Shown in pieces: positions 1-13,200 of a stretch of 64,000 bases of DNA. The notes beneath the pieces were generated by a model. It was not told the DNA's origin. It did not search any database and worked only from the letters and a program-made list of their open reading frames with translations. Position 1 is the stretch's first letter. Every line of letters starts with the position of its first letter. This DNA comes from Acridotheres tristis. Its lineage: Eukaryota; Chordata; Aves; Passeriformes; Sturnidae. The stretch lies in assembly GCA_037013685.1 (NCBI GenBank), contig CM072885.1, positions 27,317,442 to 27,381,441 on the forward strand. Reading direction: 5' to 3'. The translations under genes and the position numbers were made by a program.

Positions 1-3000
1 GACAATATAGTCTTAAAAACTGTCAATAAACTTCAGTAAAGTCATCATAACACATTTGCTAATTACAAAGCATTCAAGGTGTGCTTGTTTTCAATACAAT
101 GCATGCTAAATTGACTGTAGTTCATTTATATGGTAAACAATCCTATTACATCTTTCTGTGGAGCCTGTCTCTTACATCAAGGTTGAGTTTTTAAGCTCCT
201 TGAATAAGTTTTGCTGAGTTTCAAAGTCTTGAGAATCTCTTTGAGAAGTACAGCTACCTGTCTGCTCTGTTTTCCTGAGCTTTCCGGATCCTGAAATCCA
301 AGTGGTCCCCCAGCCCCCTGCAGGACTGCTGACACAGTCCTAGCTGGCTGCTGGAGCAGTGGGACACAAGCATGGAAGCTCAGCAGCAGGTTTATTTCTT
401 TCTTTCCCACCAAAGCCCAACAAACAGGGTTGTTTTTCTAATTGCTTGAGGAGATTGCATGTGGCTTTCACTGAGGATGGTGTCCGTGCTTGCCTCAATA
501 ATGGTAGCAGAAATTGAGTTAGATGCAGAATAAGATCAACTTAAACCACTCCAGAAGCTCCCCACTGATTATTCTGGGCAAAGAATAGGGAATATTATAC
601 CTAAAAGAAATTATTTTTTGTCAGTAAAGAAAATCTTGGCTCCATTCTCTTCTTTTCTTGTGTTTGCTGTTTTCAAAGCAGTAGAACCCAGACAACAGAG
701 TGGTGAAACGGCTTATATTTAACAGGCTATATTTTTGACCACTTTTAATATACAAATGTGACTACAGCTCTCATCAACTCTGGACGAAGATTTGTGAACC
801 TGAAGCTATATTTTAGTAAAAAAAAAAAAATGCATGCAGTGATGTTACGTGTGTGTTTGTGCACATTACGTGTACTATGTATATTTTGCAACTAAGTAAT
901 TCATAGTTACTGGAACCGCAAGTGTTTCAAATGAAGTACACTATCCTTTGCCTAGTGTTCTGTTTGTACTACTACTTTCTTGGTACATGAAATCTGTATT
1001 AGAAACCAATTAGCTGTACTAACAGAATTTTCATGTTTGCATAATTGGTTTTTCTATTACACTTCAAATTCAAACAGAAAAGATAATGAAAAAATGTGTG
1101 TAGAATATTGTTGATAATAAAAATGAACTGGATAAGGACTAGTATATGTATTAAAGAAAACAGACCTGAAGTATAAATTTAGGTTTTTTTCAAATACACT
1201 ACAAAATATAGGCTTACATTTGGGGCTAGTCAGCATAAATTTCCCCTGTGAGTGTCCTATAGGTTCTGTAATTAAACTGACAACACAATTTATCAGTATT
1301 TGGTTTCCAGACATTTTTTATAAATGCTGACTTTTTCACATACAGCCAATATTTTTTTATTTCTTCATCTGTGGAAATATTTTTTTAAAAACTACTTTGG
1401 GTTATCATGGGGGTACCCTAATGGAAACAGAAGGAAACAAAAAATTTTGAAACCATTGCAAGTTTAAAACATGGAAACTTGCTCTAATAAACCTGCATAT
1501 TTTTTTGGATCAGAAGCATTTTGGGTTTTTTGCTAGTCTAGATTTTGGAGGGCCAGAAATATATTTGGTAATGCTAAATATATTTTACAAAATTCAGAAT
1601 GCCTTCATTTAATAAGTTGTGTCCATGAAAAACATTAAGGACAGAACAAACCTAAAATATTTTTCTATTATACATAGTGCATGAAAGCCACAAGCAAAGA
1701 AGGAATGTGCAATCAGCTTTCCACTATATGCTGCTAGTATTGTTAAAACATGTAACTGAGCACTTATTCATATTTTAGAGGGGTTATTTTGATATTTTTG
1801 TTATAAAGAATTGTCCTCTAATGTAAAACATGATTGAATGATGCATCTGTACTGTGTTGCTTGTTCTGGTGTTACTAGAATTGAAGCATTTAAAATTCAA
1901 TTAGATGGCAAAAGTGGAGATGATATAGAAGATGGAAAGGACTTTATTCATTTATATAAGAACCTAAGGCAAAAAAGCTTCTTTCCATTAATTTCTTTTT
2001 AAATTTGCAGGCAAACATAATTTTGGCTCAGGAAAAGAAAACACCAACCAACCAAACAAAACACAAACAAACAAACAAAAAGATTGGGTTTTTCCCTCCC
2101 TGTATTACCAACAATTATCAAGACCAAAATCTACAAGAAGACACAAATTCATGTGTGCCCAGTACTTCAAAGACAGAGGCTTTGTCTGCAGACAATCTTC
2201 TAGTAAATTCCAAATTGTCCAGATTGAAGGACCTTGCTAAAATGCATGCATGCTCGTTTCCAACTCATGCATATAGAAACCACAGCAGAAGAAGGAAAAG
2301 CCTTGCAGAGCTGGATGTTGTCCTAGGGCAGATAATGGTGATGCAGCTTTGGGAAGTGACCACAGGCCTTACAATAGAGCTACTGCTGAAACAAGTTACT
2401 TGTTGCATGAAAAAAAATTCCTCTTACAGAGTTCTCCCAGGCTGAGTTCTCCACCTACAAAAAGAAGGAATAATTAAATACAGTGTCCTCTTCTAAAAAT
2501 GTGTCTGCCAAAATTTCAGTCCCTTGTGTACATGGAGAGGCAGAAAGACACTAGTTGGAGCTTTAGTTACTCTTACAAGCTAGTTTTCTATGTTTTGCTT
2601 TAGGAATGGGCTTTACTGGAAAATATATCACTTGCTACATGGGTAAAGGAATTACAGGATAAATAAATGGACAAGTTTCAAGGTCCAGGACTAGATCACA
2701 GCTGCTCCACCAGGAGCAGTCCTGGCTGGTTCAGGTAACAGTCGCTCACACAAGAGTAGTCCAGCTGATAAGTCATGCAGAATGGTTTGTGCAGCTATGC
2801 AAAAAGCAAGCAAACAGCAATCACAACTAGTTTCTGCTGAACTTCGTTAGAACCAGCACGCATGGGTCTGCATCTCCCAGGACTGGTCCTGCGGAAAGCC
2901 CTGGATCCAGTTCAGTGTAAATTAACACTGTATCACTATTTTGGCACAACTGCACATGGCAATAATTTGCCATGCCTTAGTATAAACTTGCTTAGAGTAA

Positions 3001-5640
3001 CAGTTTACATGCAAATTAGCCTTAGCTCTCCATAAGGACATTTTCAGCTGACTTCTTGATACAGTCGATTGTGTTACTTAATTTCGGAAAAGTGGGGCTG
3101 AGAGGCACCATCAGGAGTGCAAAGCTCTCTTCAGCTGTATGGTGAGAAGACTGGCAAGTCTTTGTAGTTCTAGGTGGATCAAGACGTTTTTAGATATGGG
3201 TGAACTTTCTTCCAGTAAAGGAAGAATTTCTTTCACAATCCCAGTATTTTTCCCATTTCCAACATTTGTTTTTCCAGGGGGTGGATGGAAGAGGAGGCTT
3301 TGAGACAGAGCACTTTCTCAGTGCTCTGTAAGCAAAAGACACCTGAGTTACCCATCTTCAGTTCAGGGTAATGATGATTGTCTTTATCCATAAGTTCTTA
3401 CAGAACACATAGCTAAGAAGTACTATGTACAAGTTCAATATTCCTTTTCAAGCAAACTTGGCAGTGCAGTCTGTTGGTGTCCCATCAGCTTTTACACCTT
3501 TGTAGCAAAACGTGACAAAATTGACATTGGCCGTCCAGGGCACAAAACCCATTCTGGAAGATGTGGACCAGGTAACCAGAGACTGGCAGTGACTGTCCGA
3601 GCCTCTTCCACTGTTCTGTTGTGATTTCCCCTGCCATAGTCTCTCCTAACCCTGGCAGCTAGAATGGGGACAGGGACCTCAGGGGCAGCAGCAGACAAGG
3701 TTGTCATTAAAGTACATTAATTTCAAAATCCTTTTGCAGGGAGGAATGTGGATCTTATCAAATAAAAAACCCACAGTGAATACTGGGAGAGAGATGAACT
3801 GGTGACTCAGAGAGCAAATAAAACATCTGATCTCAAAGGTTATTTGAAAGTATTGAAATGCTTTCCATTTTTGAAGTTTAAAATATGTTTTATTTATTTA
3901 GAAAAAAATATTTGTCTCCTGGAACTGTAACTACATGAAGCTTCTTACAAATCTACTAAGTGTATCTGCTGAGATGGCTACAAGGCTATGTCTAAGAAAA
4001 GGACAATGATCCCTCCGAGTTAAGCATTCCATGTGATTTGTAGGGCCTTGGCTGCCCCAAAACAAATATGTCCTGTGGGAAATATGAACAGACACAGAGT
4101 TTTCTGGGAGAAAAAAGGAAGGACCCAAAATATCATTCCCCTTTCTGGAAAGAGGTGATAGGCAGGGTAAATACCATAATAAATGAATAAATCTTCAAGC
4201 TAAAAGGCAACAGTCTTCCTAGTATTTTAGAAAGCTCTTGGTTGAAGATTATGTGGAAGTGAGAAGCAATAGACGAAGAACCCAGACGACTAGGAAACAT
4301 GTAATTTTGTAGCATGGTTATCAAAAGGAGAAATTTGCTTAGGTCCTGCTCCAATATTTTTCTAAGAGTGATAACTGTACAAAATAGTGTAGCAAAAACA
4401 AAAATTTGCGATAGCCAATGCTCTGTTCTGGCTCAGTGTAAAGCTGGGAGAGCTATGCAGGAAGAAATCTGCAAACTGAGGTAGGCACAGACAAATGCAC
4501 CCTCTGAAATACTGTATGTGTCAGTCACCTCAGAGGAAACCACAGAAAACAATTCCACTTTATTGTTGGCTGAGGTCTGAAAAATAAGGAAATCAAACCA
4601 TAAAACTAATTTTCTATGCAATTAATCTGAATAATACTCTTCTAGAGAAGAGGCAAACATTATTAAATAGCCACCATTATATTTTCTAAATTTTCATTTT
4701 AGGGTTTCCATGGGAGCACATGAGTGACTTCCAAGTGTTACACATAGGGACATAGAGCTAAGGATTCAGTTCAGTAAGACACTTCAACATTCACATGGAT
4801 TTCATTCCTTATGTGGTACCATTATCTCCAATACTCCAAACATTGTGAGGGCAGTCAGGGCTACAAGGAATTATATGCAGTAAATAGTAAACAAACGCAA
4901 AATATACATTTGTTTGACTATACATCTCATTTCTCAAACCAAATTGTACTTGTCTTTTTCAATAGAAAAGAGCAAGGATTTAATTATGTATCTGATAACC
5001 TAATTCACCATGAAGCTGATGATCATGGACTCAAGAATCCTAAGCTGCAATATATGGTTACAAATGTTCTTTTTTAAAGGGATAGGTTTGGGACTTAACA
5101 GTTAGTAACATGTTATTAAATTGAATAGAATATGGAAAATGAGGAGAGAGTTCTATCTTTGTGTTGTCTTGTTCTTTGTTTGGGGGTTGGGTTTTGTTTC
5201 ATCTATTACAGCAATTCCCATGAAAAACTATATTTTAAATATGCTCTACTGAGATGAGATGATCCAAAGAACCATGAAAAATCCCATCTTGACTCTCTCT
5301 TTCAATCTAAGATATATCATTAGTCCTTGCTCTTGTGTCTCATAGATTACAGTGGAAGGCATAGTGTAATTAAACAACAAAATCCCATTTCTTTCCAAAT
5401 TTATGACCCCAGTGCCTCAATATAGACATTTTAAGCTGGAGGACACAAAGGTGGAATTCATTTGTGTGAATGTACCTGCAATGCATGTGTGTTCATCTGA
5501 GCAAGAGTGATTATTTTTGTGGCCAATACAAAACTAATTTCTGGAGACCAGTGAGTCATCATATAGAGGATATCAAGAACTCTGCCCTTATCCCCATTGA
5601 TATATGGACCAGAAAACTATTTATTCATTGCTTTTAATGG
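1..5640. other. Unique AT-rich DNA, no gene recognised
   Basis: I see no coding exon, RNA gene or recognisable mobile element here apart from the CAAA-type low-complexity run listed separately. The longest plus-strand frame (2005-2445, 146 codons) begins in that low-complexity run, and its predicted product is rich in N, Q, T and K with no family I recognise. A pyrimidine-rich stretch ending in CAG just upstream of it (about 1985-2010) resembles a splice acceptor, but nothing else supports an exon. Confidence 0.6.
2039..2083. repeat. (CAAA)n-type low-complexity tract
   Basis: About 45 bases made of irregular CCAA and CAAA units. This composition accounts for the lysine/threonine/asparagine-rich start of the open frame that runs through it. 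Confidence 0.8.
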
Positions 5641-5643
5641 CAG

Positions 5644-5693
5644 GTAGACAGCTAGCTCAAACTGGTATACATCTACTGCAGACAGCTGTCTAC
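5644..5693. repeat. Inverted repeat, 10-bp arms, about 30-base loop
   Basis: GTAGACAGCT at 5644-5653 is mirrored exactly by AGCTGTCTAC at 5684-5693. The right arm lies partly inside a self-palindrome, GACAGCTGTC (5681-5690). No transposase or target duplication is visible, so this is a structural observation only. Confidence 0.6.
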
Positions 5694-5793
5694 AAGTACC
5701 ACAGGTTTTACTGAAAGATCTCGGCAGACACCTCCACGTTACTAGTCCAGGATTTTACTTTCTTTAAGGACAACTGCAAAATATTAACATCTA

Positions 5794-5832
5794 ATAGCAT
5801 CATATTGTTTTGGATACAGTTGATGATGCTAT
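5794..5832. repeat. Inverted repeat, 10-bp arms, 19-base loop
   Basis: ATAGCATCAT at 5794-5803 pairs perfectly with ATGATGCTAT at 5823-5832. It lies 100 bases from another 10-bp inverted repeat. Such stems occur by chance in AT-rich DNA, and no function is implied. Confidence 0.6.
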
Positions 5833-5849
5833 CACTAACCAAGGGGGCT

Positions 5850-8800
5850 CATATTGCTAAGCTTCTGCCAGCTGGGTGCCTTTGTTAGTTGTGTCACAAG
5901 GAAGACCAAAACTAAAATGAGTCTAGAGATCAATTTACCTCCTCACACCCAGATGATATCTCTGGCCTTACAAAGAGGGGAAAATCTCTGCATCTAATCT
6001 CTCTGTGTGTCCCATCTGTGCATGCTGAACCTTTCCATCTCCTATGTCCTTAAAGGTAGATTTGTGAGAAAATTCCTAATTAGGCAGAACTCTCAAGATT
6101 CTCAGATAATTCAATACTAAGTCAATGTACAATATAGAAAGATATATCTCATTACACAAAGAGTTAGGACAGGAGGGGGAGAAAAAGTCAGGATAATACC
6201 TAAAATTCTTGGTAATATTATGTGGAGTAAAACCAAATAATAAGGAAAAGGAGAGTGGGAAGTTAGATATGTCTGCCACATACTGCATGTGAAGTCCTGT
6301 TTTACCTAAGAAACTAGTCAATTATAAAAGCTTTGAGAATATAATCAGTGTAAAATGATTTGCACCAGATGCCATCAATGACTGTTTTCAGCATGAGCCC
6401 AAAAAAGGACTCAGTGGTTCTGAGCATATTTCCGTCACAAGTGTTTAAATGGAAAGTAAAGCAACATAATGGTTTAGTGGAAAAACCCCAGATTTTACCT
6501 CTTTGATGAAAAACAGCCTTTTCCACCAGAGATGTCAGGTTCATGCAAAAAACAAACAAACTCTGTGTGCTTCAAAGTCCACGTACCTTTTGGCCTATGT
6601 GGGGACGCCAGGTTTTCCTTGACTGTAGGGAAAACAGGGAGCATGAACAAGACACCCCAGAAGCCACCTCAGCACATTCCAGCTCCCGCTGGAAAGACAC
6701 TCTGGTTTGGCAAGAATAACTCTGCATGTATTAACATGATTGAGCTCCTGTGTGTATCTTTCCGTTACAGTTTTTAAATCCTGCTGAAGGCAAGAACACA
6801 AGGGAGTTAAGAAACTCAGTGGGACACTTGCACCTGTGTCCTTCTTCCTGAACCCAGATAGAGGGTACAGGCAGCAATTACCTGCACTGCTACTGGGCTG
6901 GCAGCAGGGCAGAGAACTCACACTCCTGGAACTCCTGTCTCAGACTAGCAAGCTCTGGGGAACCAACCAGGCTCAGGAAACTGGGAAACAACTCCCACCC
7001 TTGGAGTACAAGTGAGATCTTCCAGACCAGCAATGTGACTACTCATTTGCCTTTGCCTCTGTGGGAGCCTGGAGAGAAATGGTCTCTTATAGGAGACAAG
7101 TGGTTAAAATCCTTTCCCATGTGCTGCTGGCTGGGATGAGAACATTTCCAAAAATAGGGGCTGAACTTCTGCAACAATTAAAAACTAGATAATGGAGAGA
7201 TAGGTCTATAAAAGTGTCTTGTAGATGAGATGAGAACTAAATAGGAGTTTTTCTGTGTGCTTTTTTATTTTGCTTGTTTGGGTTTTTTTTGTTTGTTTGA
7301 GTAGCACATGCGGTAGTTGAGATTCTCCTCTGTGAGCTTGTTAGCAGGATTTGGGGAGTAAAGATGCAAATCCTCAAGCTTTCATTTCAGTGAAAAAGAC
7401 ATAGCAAGCCAACATATTGCTAATTACCAGACTCATAACATATTCCAAACATTTGGATTAATCAGTTATAAAGCATAAATATTTAAAATGCACTTTTGTG
7501 AGACTGTGATTTATAGGTATTACATGACAGAAAGAGGGTACTCAGTTTTCAAAACTGAATTAATTTGAAATGAAGAGCATTTGAAACTGTCTTTTTATTA
7601 ATCTTCTTAACTTGAAGTCCTTTTCTGGCTTGCCATCATGTACAAAGCATGACAGAATTCTTCCATACTACAGAAATATTTTCCGAGAATAATACAGTGA
7701 TTATTATGCTTATCTGATTACAGAATACTATGCATACTGGAGATATTGATTCTAAGAATGAAGCCATGCAATTAAGTTACCTTTGATCTTTTGTGTAACT
7801 GTGTCTGCCATCAGAAAGGACTCATTTCTTAAATTCAGCACTTTTCAGTGAAAGCGTTTGTACAAACAAGGAAGCCTACTTGTGAGATCAGTGGCCCTGT
7901 TACTTATAGTGGCAACAGTAGCGTTGGAATAAGAAATCACACTCTTTGTCACAAAAGGAAATGTCTGCAATTCTGTAACTTTAACGGTGGGAGAAGAAAC
8001 TTGTGAGATAGGAATAACTCCAGCTCTGAAACTTCTGTATGACCTGAAGGACTAGAGAAGGCCAGCACACTGTTTCTGCCCACAGCAGACTGTATCTGAG
8101 GAGGAAGCTCTAGTGTTCCTGGCTTCTCTCTGTTCAAAGTGTTTTTCCCTAGAGGTTGGTAAGTTTACTTTTTTTTAAATGCTGGCACTTAAAGGACAAA
8201 CTTATTTTCCGTCTGTGGTGTGCACTCTCAGGCAAAAGTAAAACTTCAGTTTTGACAACCTGGAAAAAAATTAAAGGGATGTGACACACGTGTTATTTTC
8301 AGTTTTTCTTGGAGCTGGGCTTCAATGAGTATCATCTGAAGGGATGCAGTAGGTAAATATATAACCAGCAGGCCAGCCTTTTGTGTAGCTACCTGGAGGA
8401 CAGCAGGAAAATTGATTATTACCCACTAAACCCTGACACTCATGATAAAACTGTGGCATTGGTACAAAGTACAGTCTTCCCTTTACAGACTTCTCCATTT
8501 CCAACTAGATTGCCTCAGGGAAATATTTTAAAGATGCTTTAAAGAATCTTTTAAAGAATGCTATTTGCTCTGTACTTATTCTTTTAGCCAGGCTGGCCTA
8601 AGAGCTGAATGATTTCATGTGTATGCCCAAATGCAGCATTTCTTACTGGCTTCAACATGATTCATTTTTATGAGCCTTTGCTCAGCTGCAGCTGGGAATT
8701 AATCACTGAATTTCAGTGCTTTTCTCATCCCTCTGAATCCGGGTGGGATTTTATATGACATTTTGTCTACCTTGTGCTTAGTGGGGGGTTCAATTCCTTA

Positions 8801-9570
8801 ACTAATCAATCTCATGCAGTCTTCTATATTAAATCAATATTGGGGATTAAAGAAAAGAGATTATAGGAGACATGCAAGGATCATGGAAATTCTCCTTGCT
8901 TCCTACTGATGAGTGTCTGTAACTTTGCTGTGGATGTTGCTTTTAGAGTGAAATTCATGGCCATGGAGATCTATATTACATGGTCCCTCTATCAGCCAGC
9001 ATTTACCAGAAAACATTGGCATGAGGTGGTAGGGTGACACACTGCAACTGGCAGCTCCCCACAGTCCTGGACAGGACACAGCAGCATTAGTGCAATTTGT
9101 AGAGATTTGTTACAGAAATATGAGGATTCATGAGTTGATTATGGATTTTAGATTTGTGTGAAAGTTGCAGATAAAACAGCAGAACAACGTTTAGAAGGAC
9201 AGGTGAGATTAATACTCCATGTGTGTGATTCCATTCAAAGCAGGAAGAGGAGCAAACTGACCTAAAGATAAGGTAAGAAGAAGCTGAAGAACAGGACTGG
9301 AGCCATAAAATAACCAGATAAGTAAAGCAAATATTATGAGGGCTCAGTTTACATACTGAGGCAAAAGATCTCAACACCCTCTTCCAAAGGCACGACAGCA
9401 AACCGGCATCAATTCTTCACTGCCAGCCTTGACATACATGTCTTAGTGCTGCTGAGAATATGTATGTGAACATGTGAATGAGTAAAATCAGTGTAGAGCT
9501 TTTGTAAATAAAAATCGCCTTTCTCTTCCATAAGAGAAATGCTAATTCACAGTGAATTCGCATACAGTAA
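5850..9570. other. Unique DNA, no gene recognised
   Basis: Mostly AT-rich unique sequence. The stretch at about 6590-7060 is somewhat more GC-rich and has overlapping short frames on both strands, but no splice-bounded exon, polyadenylation context or known repeat could be identified. Confidence 0.55.
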
Positions 9571-9574
9571 TTTA

Positions 9575-10237
9575 CTACAAATTTGCCTTGTGGAGATGCA
9601 GGAGGAAAAAGCACAACTGAGCATTCAATGATGTAGCAATTCTGCTTTCAGGAGGATCTCTCTCTGGGCATAGGTCACACAGGAAGATGTGGCAAGTTGA
9701 CAGGTATCCCATCAGGGGCTGGACATTATATCCCACTGAGCTGAGTAACCTGGAATCAAAATATTTGAAATTAAGTGTAAAAGACTTTTGAACAGTATCT
9801 GAATTTTGTGCTGGCCCACTGAATAGTAAGGGTAACAAAAGCATAACTAATGTCAAAACAGCAACACATGCACCATACTCAATCTTATGCAAAAATAGGA
9901 TTAAAACAATTTCAGACTTCAGAAGTAAAAAAGATGCATTATCATCAGACTTTCCAGTAACCTGCAGCTGTTCTGTGTCAAATTTGGTTCCATCCAGCTG
10001 AGACACAAGCCAGATTTTGATTTTGGCTATATATGTAATGATTTTGCTGAAAGCTGGAACTATTTTGGTCCTATAGCTCCAAACATTAGTCTTCCTTTGT
10101 TGTATAATCAAACTGGAAATGTTAGGAAGCAGCCTTTTAAATTGTATCAACTGCAGAATTAAAGTTACTGAAAAGGGAAGAATCTGGGGATGAGGAAGAG
10201 ATGGGGCAGGAAGATTTTGGGCCATGTGACTGACCAA
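9575..10237 (-). other. Longest open frame in the window (220 codons), probably non-coding
   Basis: An uninterrupted minus-strand frame of 220 codons from an ATG. The conceptual product has one strongly hydrophobic stretch around residues 108-140 and otherwise no motif, signal peptide or repeat that I recognise. Given several thousand frames in 64 kb, one of this length is only mildly unlikely by chance. No splice sites, Kozak context or promoter were identified around it. A decayed gene or retroelement fragment cannot be excluded, but a real gene is not supported. Confidence 0.2.
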
Positions 10238-10239
10238 TA

Positions 10240-13200
10240 AATCCCTATAAGGGAAGAAGCCTCAGAGGAAATGGTCAAGGATGATGTAATCATGAAGCTC
10301 AAGGAATAATGTAGGATGTGACTGACAAAGAAAACTTCTTTGCAACAGGACTCCTTGGCAAGGAAGGATGACGTTTCTTATACATAAACAGCTATGAACA
10401 GTTCAGTGGCTCATATGGTAGTGTAAATGTTTCTCACTGAATTCATTAAAAGAGTGTAAATGTCTCCCTGATTTAGTCTGAAGAGCATGGGGGCTCAGAC
10501 TGACAGGGAGTATAAAAACTAGACAACTAGCAAAAGTGTTTTGAAGAGAACAGGCCTGTGCAGCTTTCAGTCTGTAAGTTCCTTTCCAACAACTCGGGAT
10601 GCCCAGTGTCATGAGAATGAGTATATTATAGAGATGGATAATGGGAATCACACAATTAAACTGTTTATTGCAGTTGCAATGCATGTTTTGCTAAGTCTAA
10701 CTTACAGTAGTTTTGTGATTTCAATATATTTTCTATTATTCTGCTAAACCAGAAACTCCCATAACATCAACTATTTTAAATAAGTACCTTTGACATTAAA
10801 CATTTCACTTTCCATGTGTGGAATATCGAAAAGAATCCAGTCAGGGAGTATTGGACTCCGACAGGCTATTCCTGTCTCCTTTCAATACTCGGTTTCCCTG
10901 AGGATGCTCCTAATCTATGAGAAAGTGAGAAGAAGCAGTATTAGCTTGCCAAATCTGGAGTAACTCTTCTATGAATTCAGTCCTGCATCCTCCTTTTTAT
11001 CAGTAACCTCTGTGCATGGACCAAATCATCAAGTGCTTACCAATGCATATGATGTGACTTTTGAGTGGATTTTTCTGCCACTGTAGTATTTCTTTGCAGT
11101 ATAAAAACAACAAAGATAATAGTTGTTATTAGTTGTAGTGTTAGTATTACTACTATTGTACTACAACAAAATATTTAGATCATCTCATTTCAAATGGATG
11201 ACATTTAATGGTTGGGCTCCGGAAAGATTAGGACTGTGCATTTGGAGATTCCTACTTCATAAATGTTCTTGGTTGCTTTGAAAATTTCCTCTAATGAGTA
11301 CACTAAAGGCAATTCAGTTAAAAGTCCGCTGGATAACAATCAAACACATATTCCTAGGTATTTCTTTTAAATTGACAAAAGAGATGGAGTGCTGCATAAC
11401 TTTGATAGCAGCCTTAGCGCAGCTCATTGCACGTAGTTCACTGCAATATGCCTTAAGTAAAGAGATAGAGCTTTGAAAGCCTGATCCTGCACATTTCAAA
11501 ACAAGAGAGATTCAAATAACATGTTTTCCCCTTCAAGGACCATAGAAGAGGCTTAGGTACCCTTCAGACTCCATAATATGCAATTTTTCATTGTTAGCAA
11601 GCAATACAATAAACATCACACCCCAAAGTGTTAGGAGTTTTTCATTTCCTGTGTGTTCCTTTAACCTCAGAGAGTATTATAAGGATCTGCCAGTGGAAGG
11701 CATAGGGGCTGTTACCCTCTGGATGGGGCTCCTCTATAACGTTTCCAGTGTGGGTCAATTAGAAAGAAAGAGTATTTTAAGATAGTTTATCTAAAACCTC
11801 TCAGTCCTTCTGCCTCTAGCCCAGATTATGACTACCTATTCGCACTATATCTTTGTAGTATCATTAAAGACAATAGTCTCTTTCTTTTCATTTTTCTCTT
11901 TAGTTTAAGATGCAAAAGCTGGGATAGAAAATGTTGAATTTAATTAGTTTTTGTATGCATAAATACAAGGGTAGATTTTCTTACCTTACATTTTTCAAAA
12001 GTGAGTTTCCTTTAGAAATAGCAATCTGGTAGTCCCAGTTGGACCAGCAATGTTTGACAAATTACAAATGCCTTAAAAGCAAGTCATAATCCACTACAGA
12101 ACTCCCCTCTACTCCCTGCTGTAAGGATATTTATAGCTAGAAATAAAAAATGCATGCACAAAAAGAAGATATAAATGGCAAATGATAAACAAGTGCTCAA
12201 GAGTTGAAAGTCAGTAGAAAGTTTTAGATGACCCCAAATGATTTCCCATTTTTTAAAAGACCACTCTGTCTATTTTATGACTTGACCAAGGCAAGACAAA
12301 ATAAAGAATGAGGCAAGCACTTTTATGGCATGTGTCAATAACTGGGAAAGGAATGTGTGTGAACTTTTAGGGAGTTTTTCTATTAAAAATTAATATCTCT
12401 TAGTTAAAATATGTCAGTCATGGGGTAGAGTAGAAATTTACAGCCTACAGATATTTGCCTGGGAGGGATGTAAGGGGAAACAGGCTGCAAGTCACTTCTC
12501 TACTGGTACAAAAACATTGTAAAACCTTGAATTTGGAGACTTCCATGATCTCACGCTGCTTTTGTTAACAAAAATAAATAGATACCCCTTGTGTTATTTG
12601 CAGTGTAGAGTGGCAATACAAATCAGGGACTCATTGGTGCAACATCTGACAAGTCTTAGAGACCCTGTGAATGCTCAGAGGTAGGCAGTTGTGCACATGG
12701 GAAAACTGCAATACTTACTGTACATACAACCTTGAGACTTACAAAGATTTAAATATTTAATAACTAAGTGCTTGATTCAGAGATACATCCCCTTCTGTAA
12801 GAAAGGTAGTGCAGGAAGAAAGAAAAGCTCAATGGTCAGATTGTCTCCCATCTTCTGCAAATAGTGACATGGAAATGGAAAGCAGAAGGAAGGGAAGGAG
12901 GGACACTTGTTGCCACAGCAGTACAGGCAAAGGGAAGAGCAGCAGTGGAAGGATGCAGCCTTGAAAAGGCATTGATTTCCCCTGTGCCGGGTGTGCCAAA
13001 TATTGAGGTGAAGCAGATATGAGTAGACTGTTATGTGTGTTTCAAGGTCTTGTTACAGAAATCAGTGCAATTTCTTGGCGCTGTACAGCACTGAGCTGAG
13101 GACTCCCTGGTGGGCATGCTGTGCCACTGAATTGGTAGAGGGTGGTCTGCTGCCTCTGAAGGATCTCACAGTCTGGGGATGCACCTGCCAGTCCTAGTCT

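Noticed and set aside
2005..2445. 146-codon frame as a gene
   Set aside because: It begins inside a CAAA low-complexity run, has biased composition and shows no motif.
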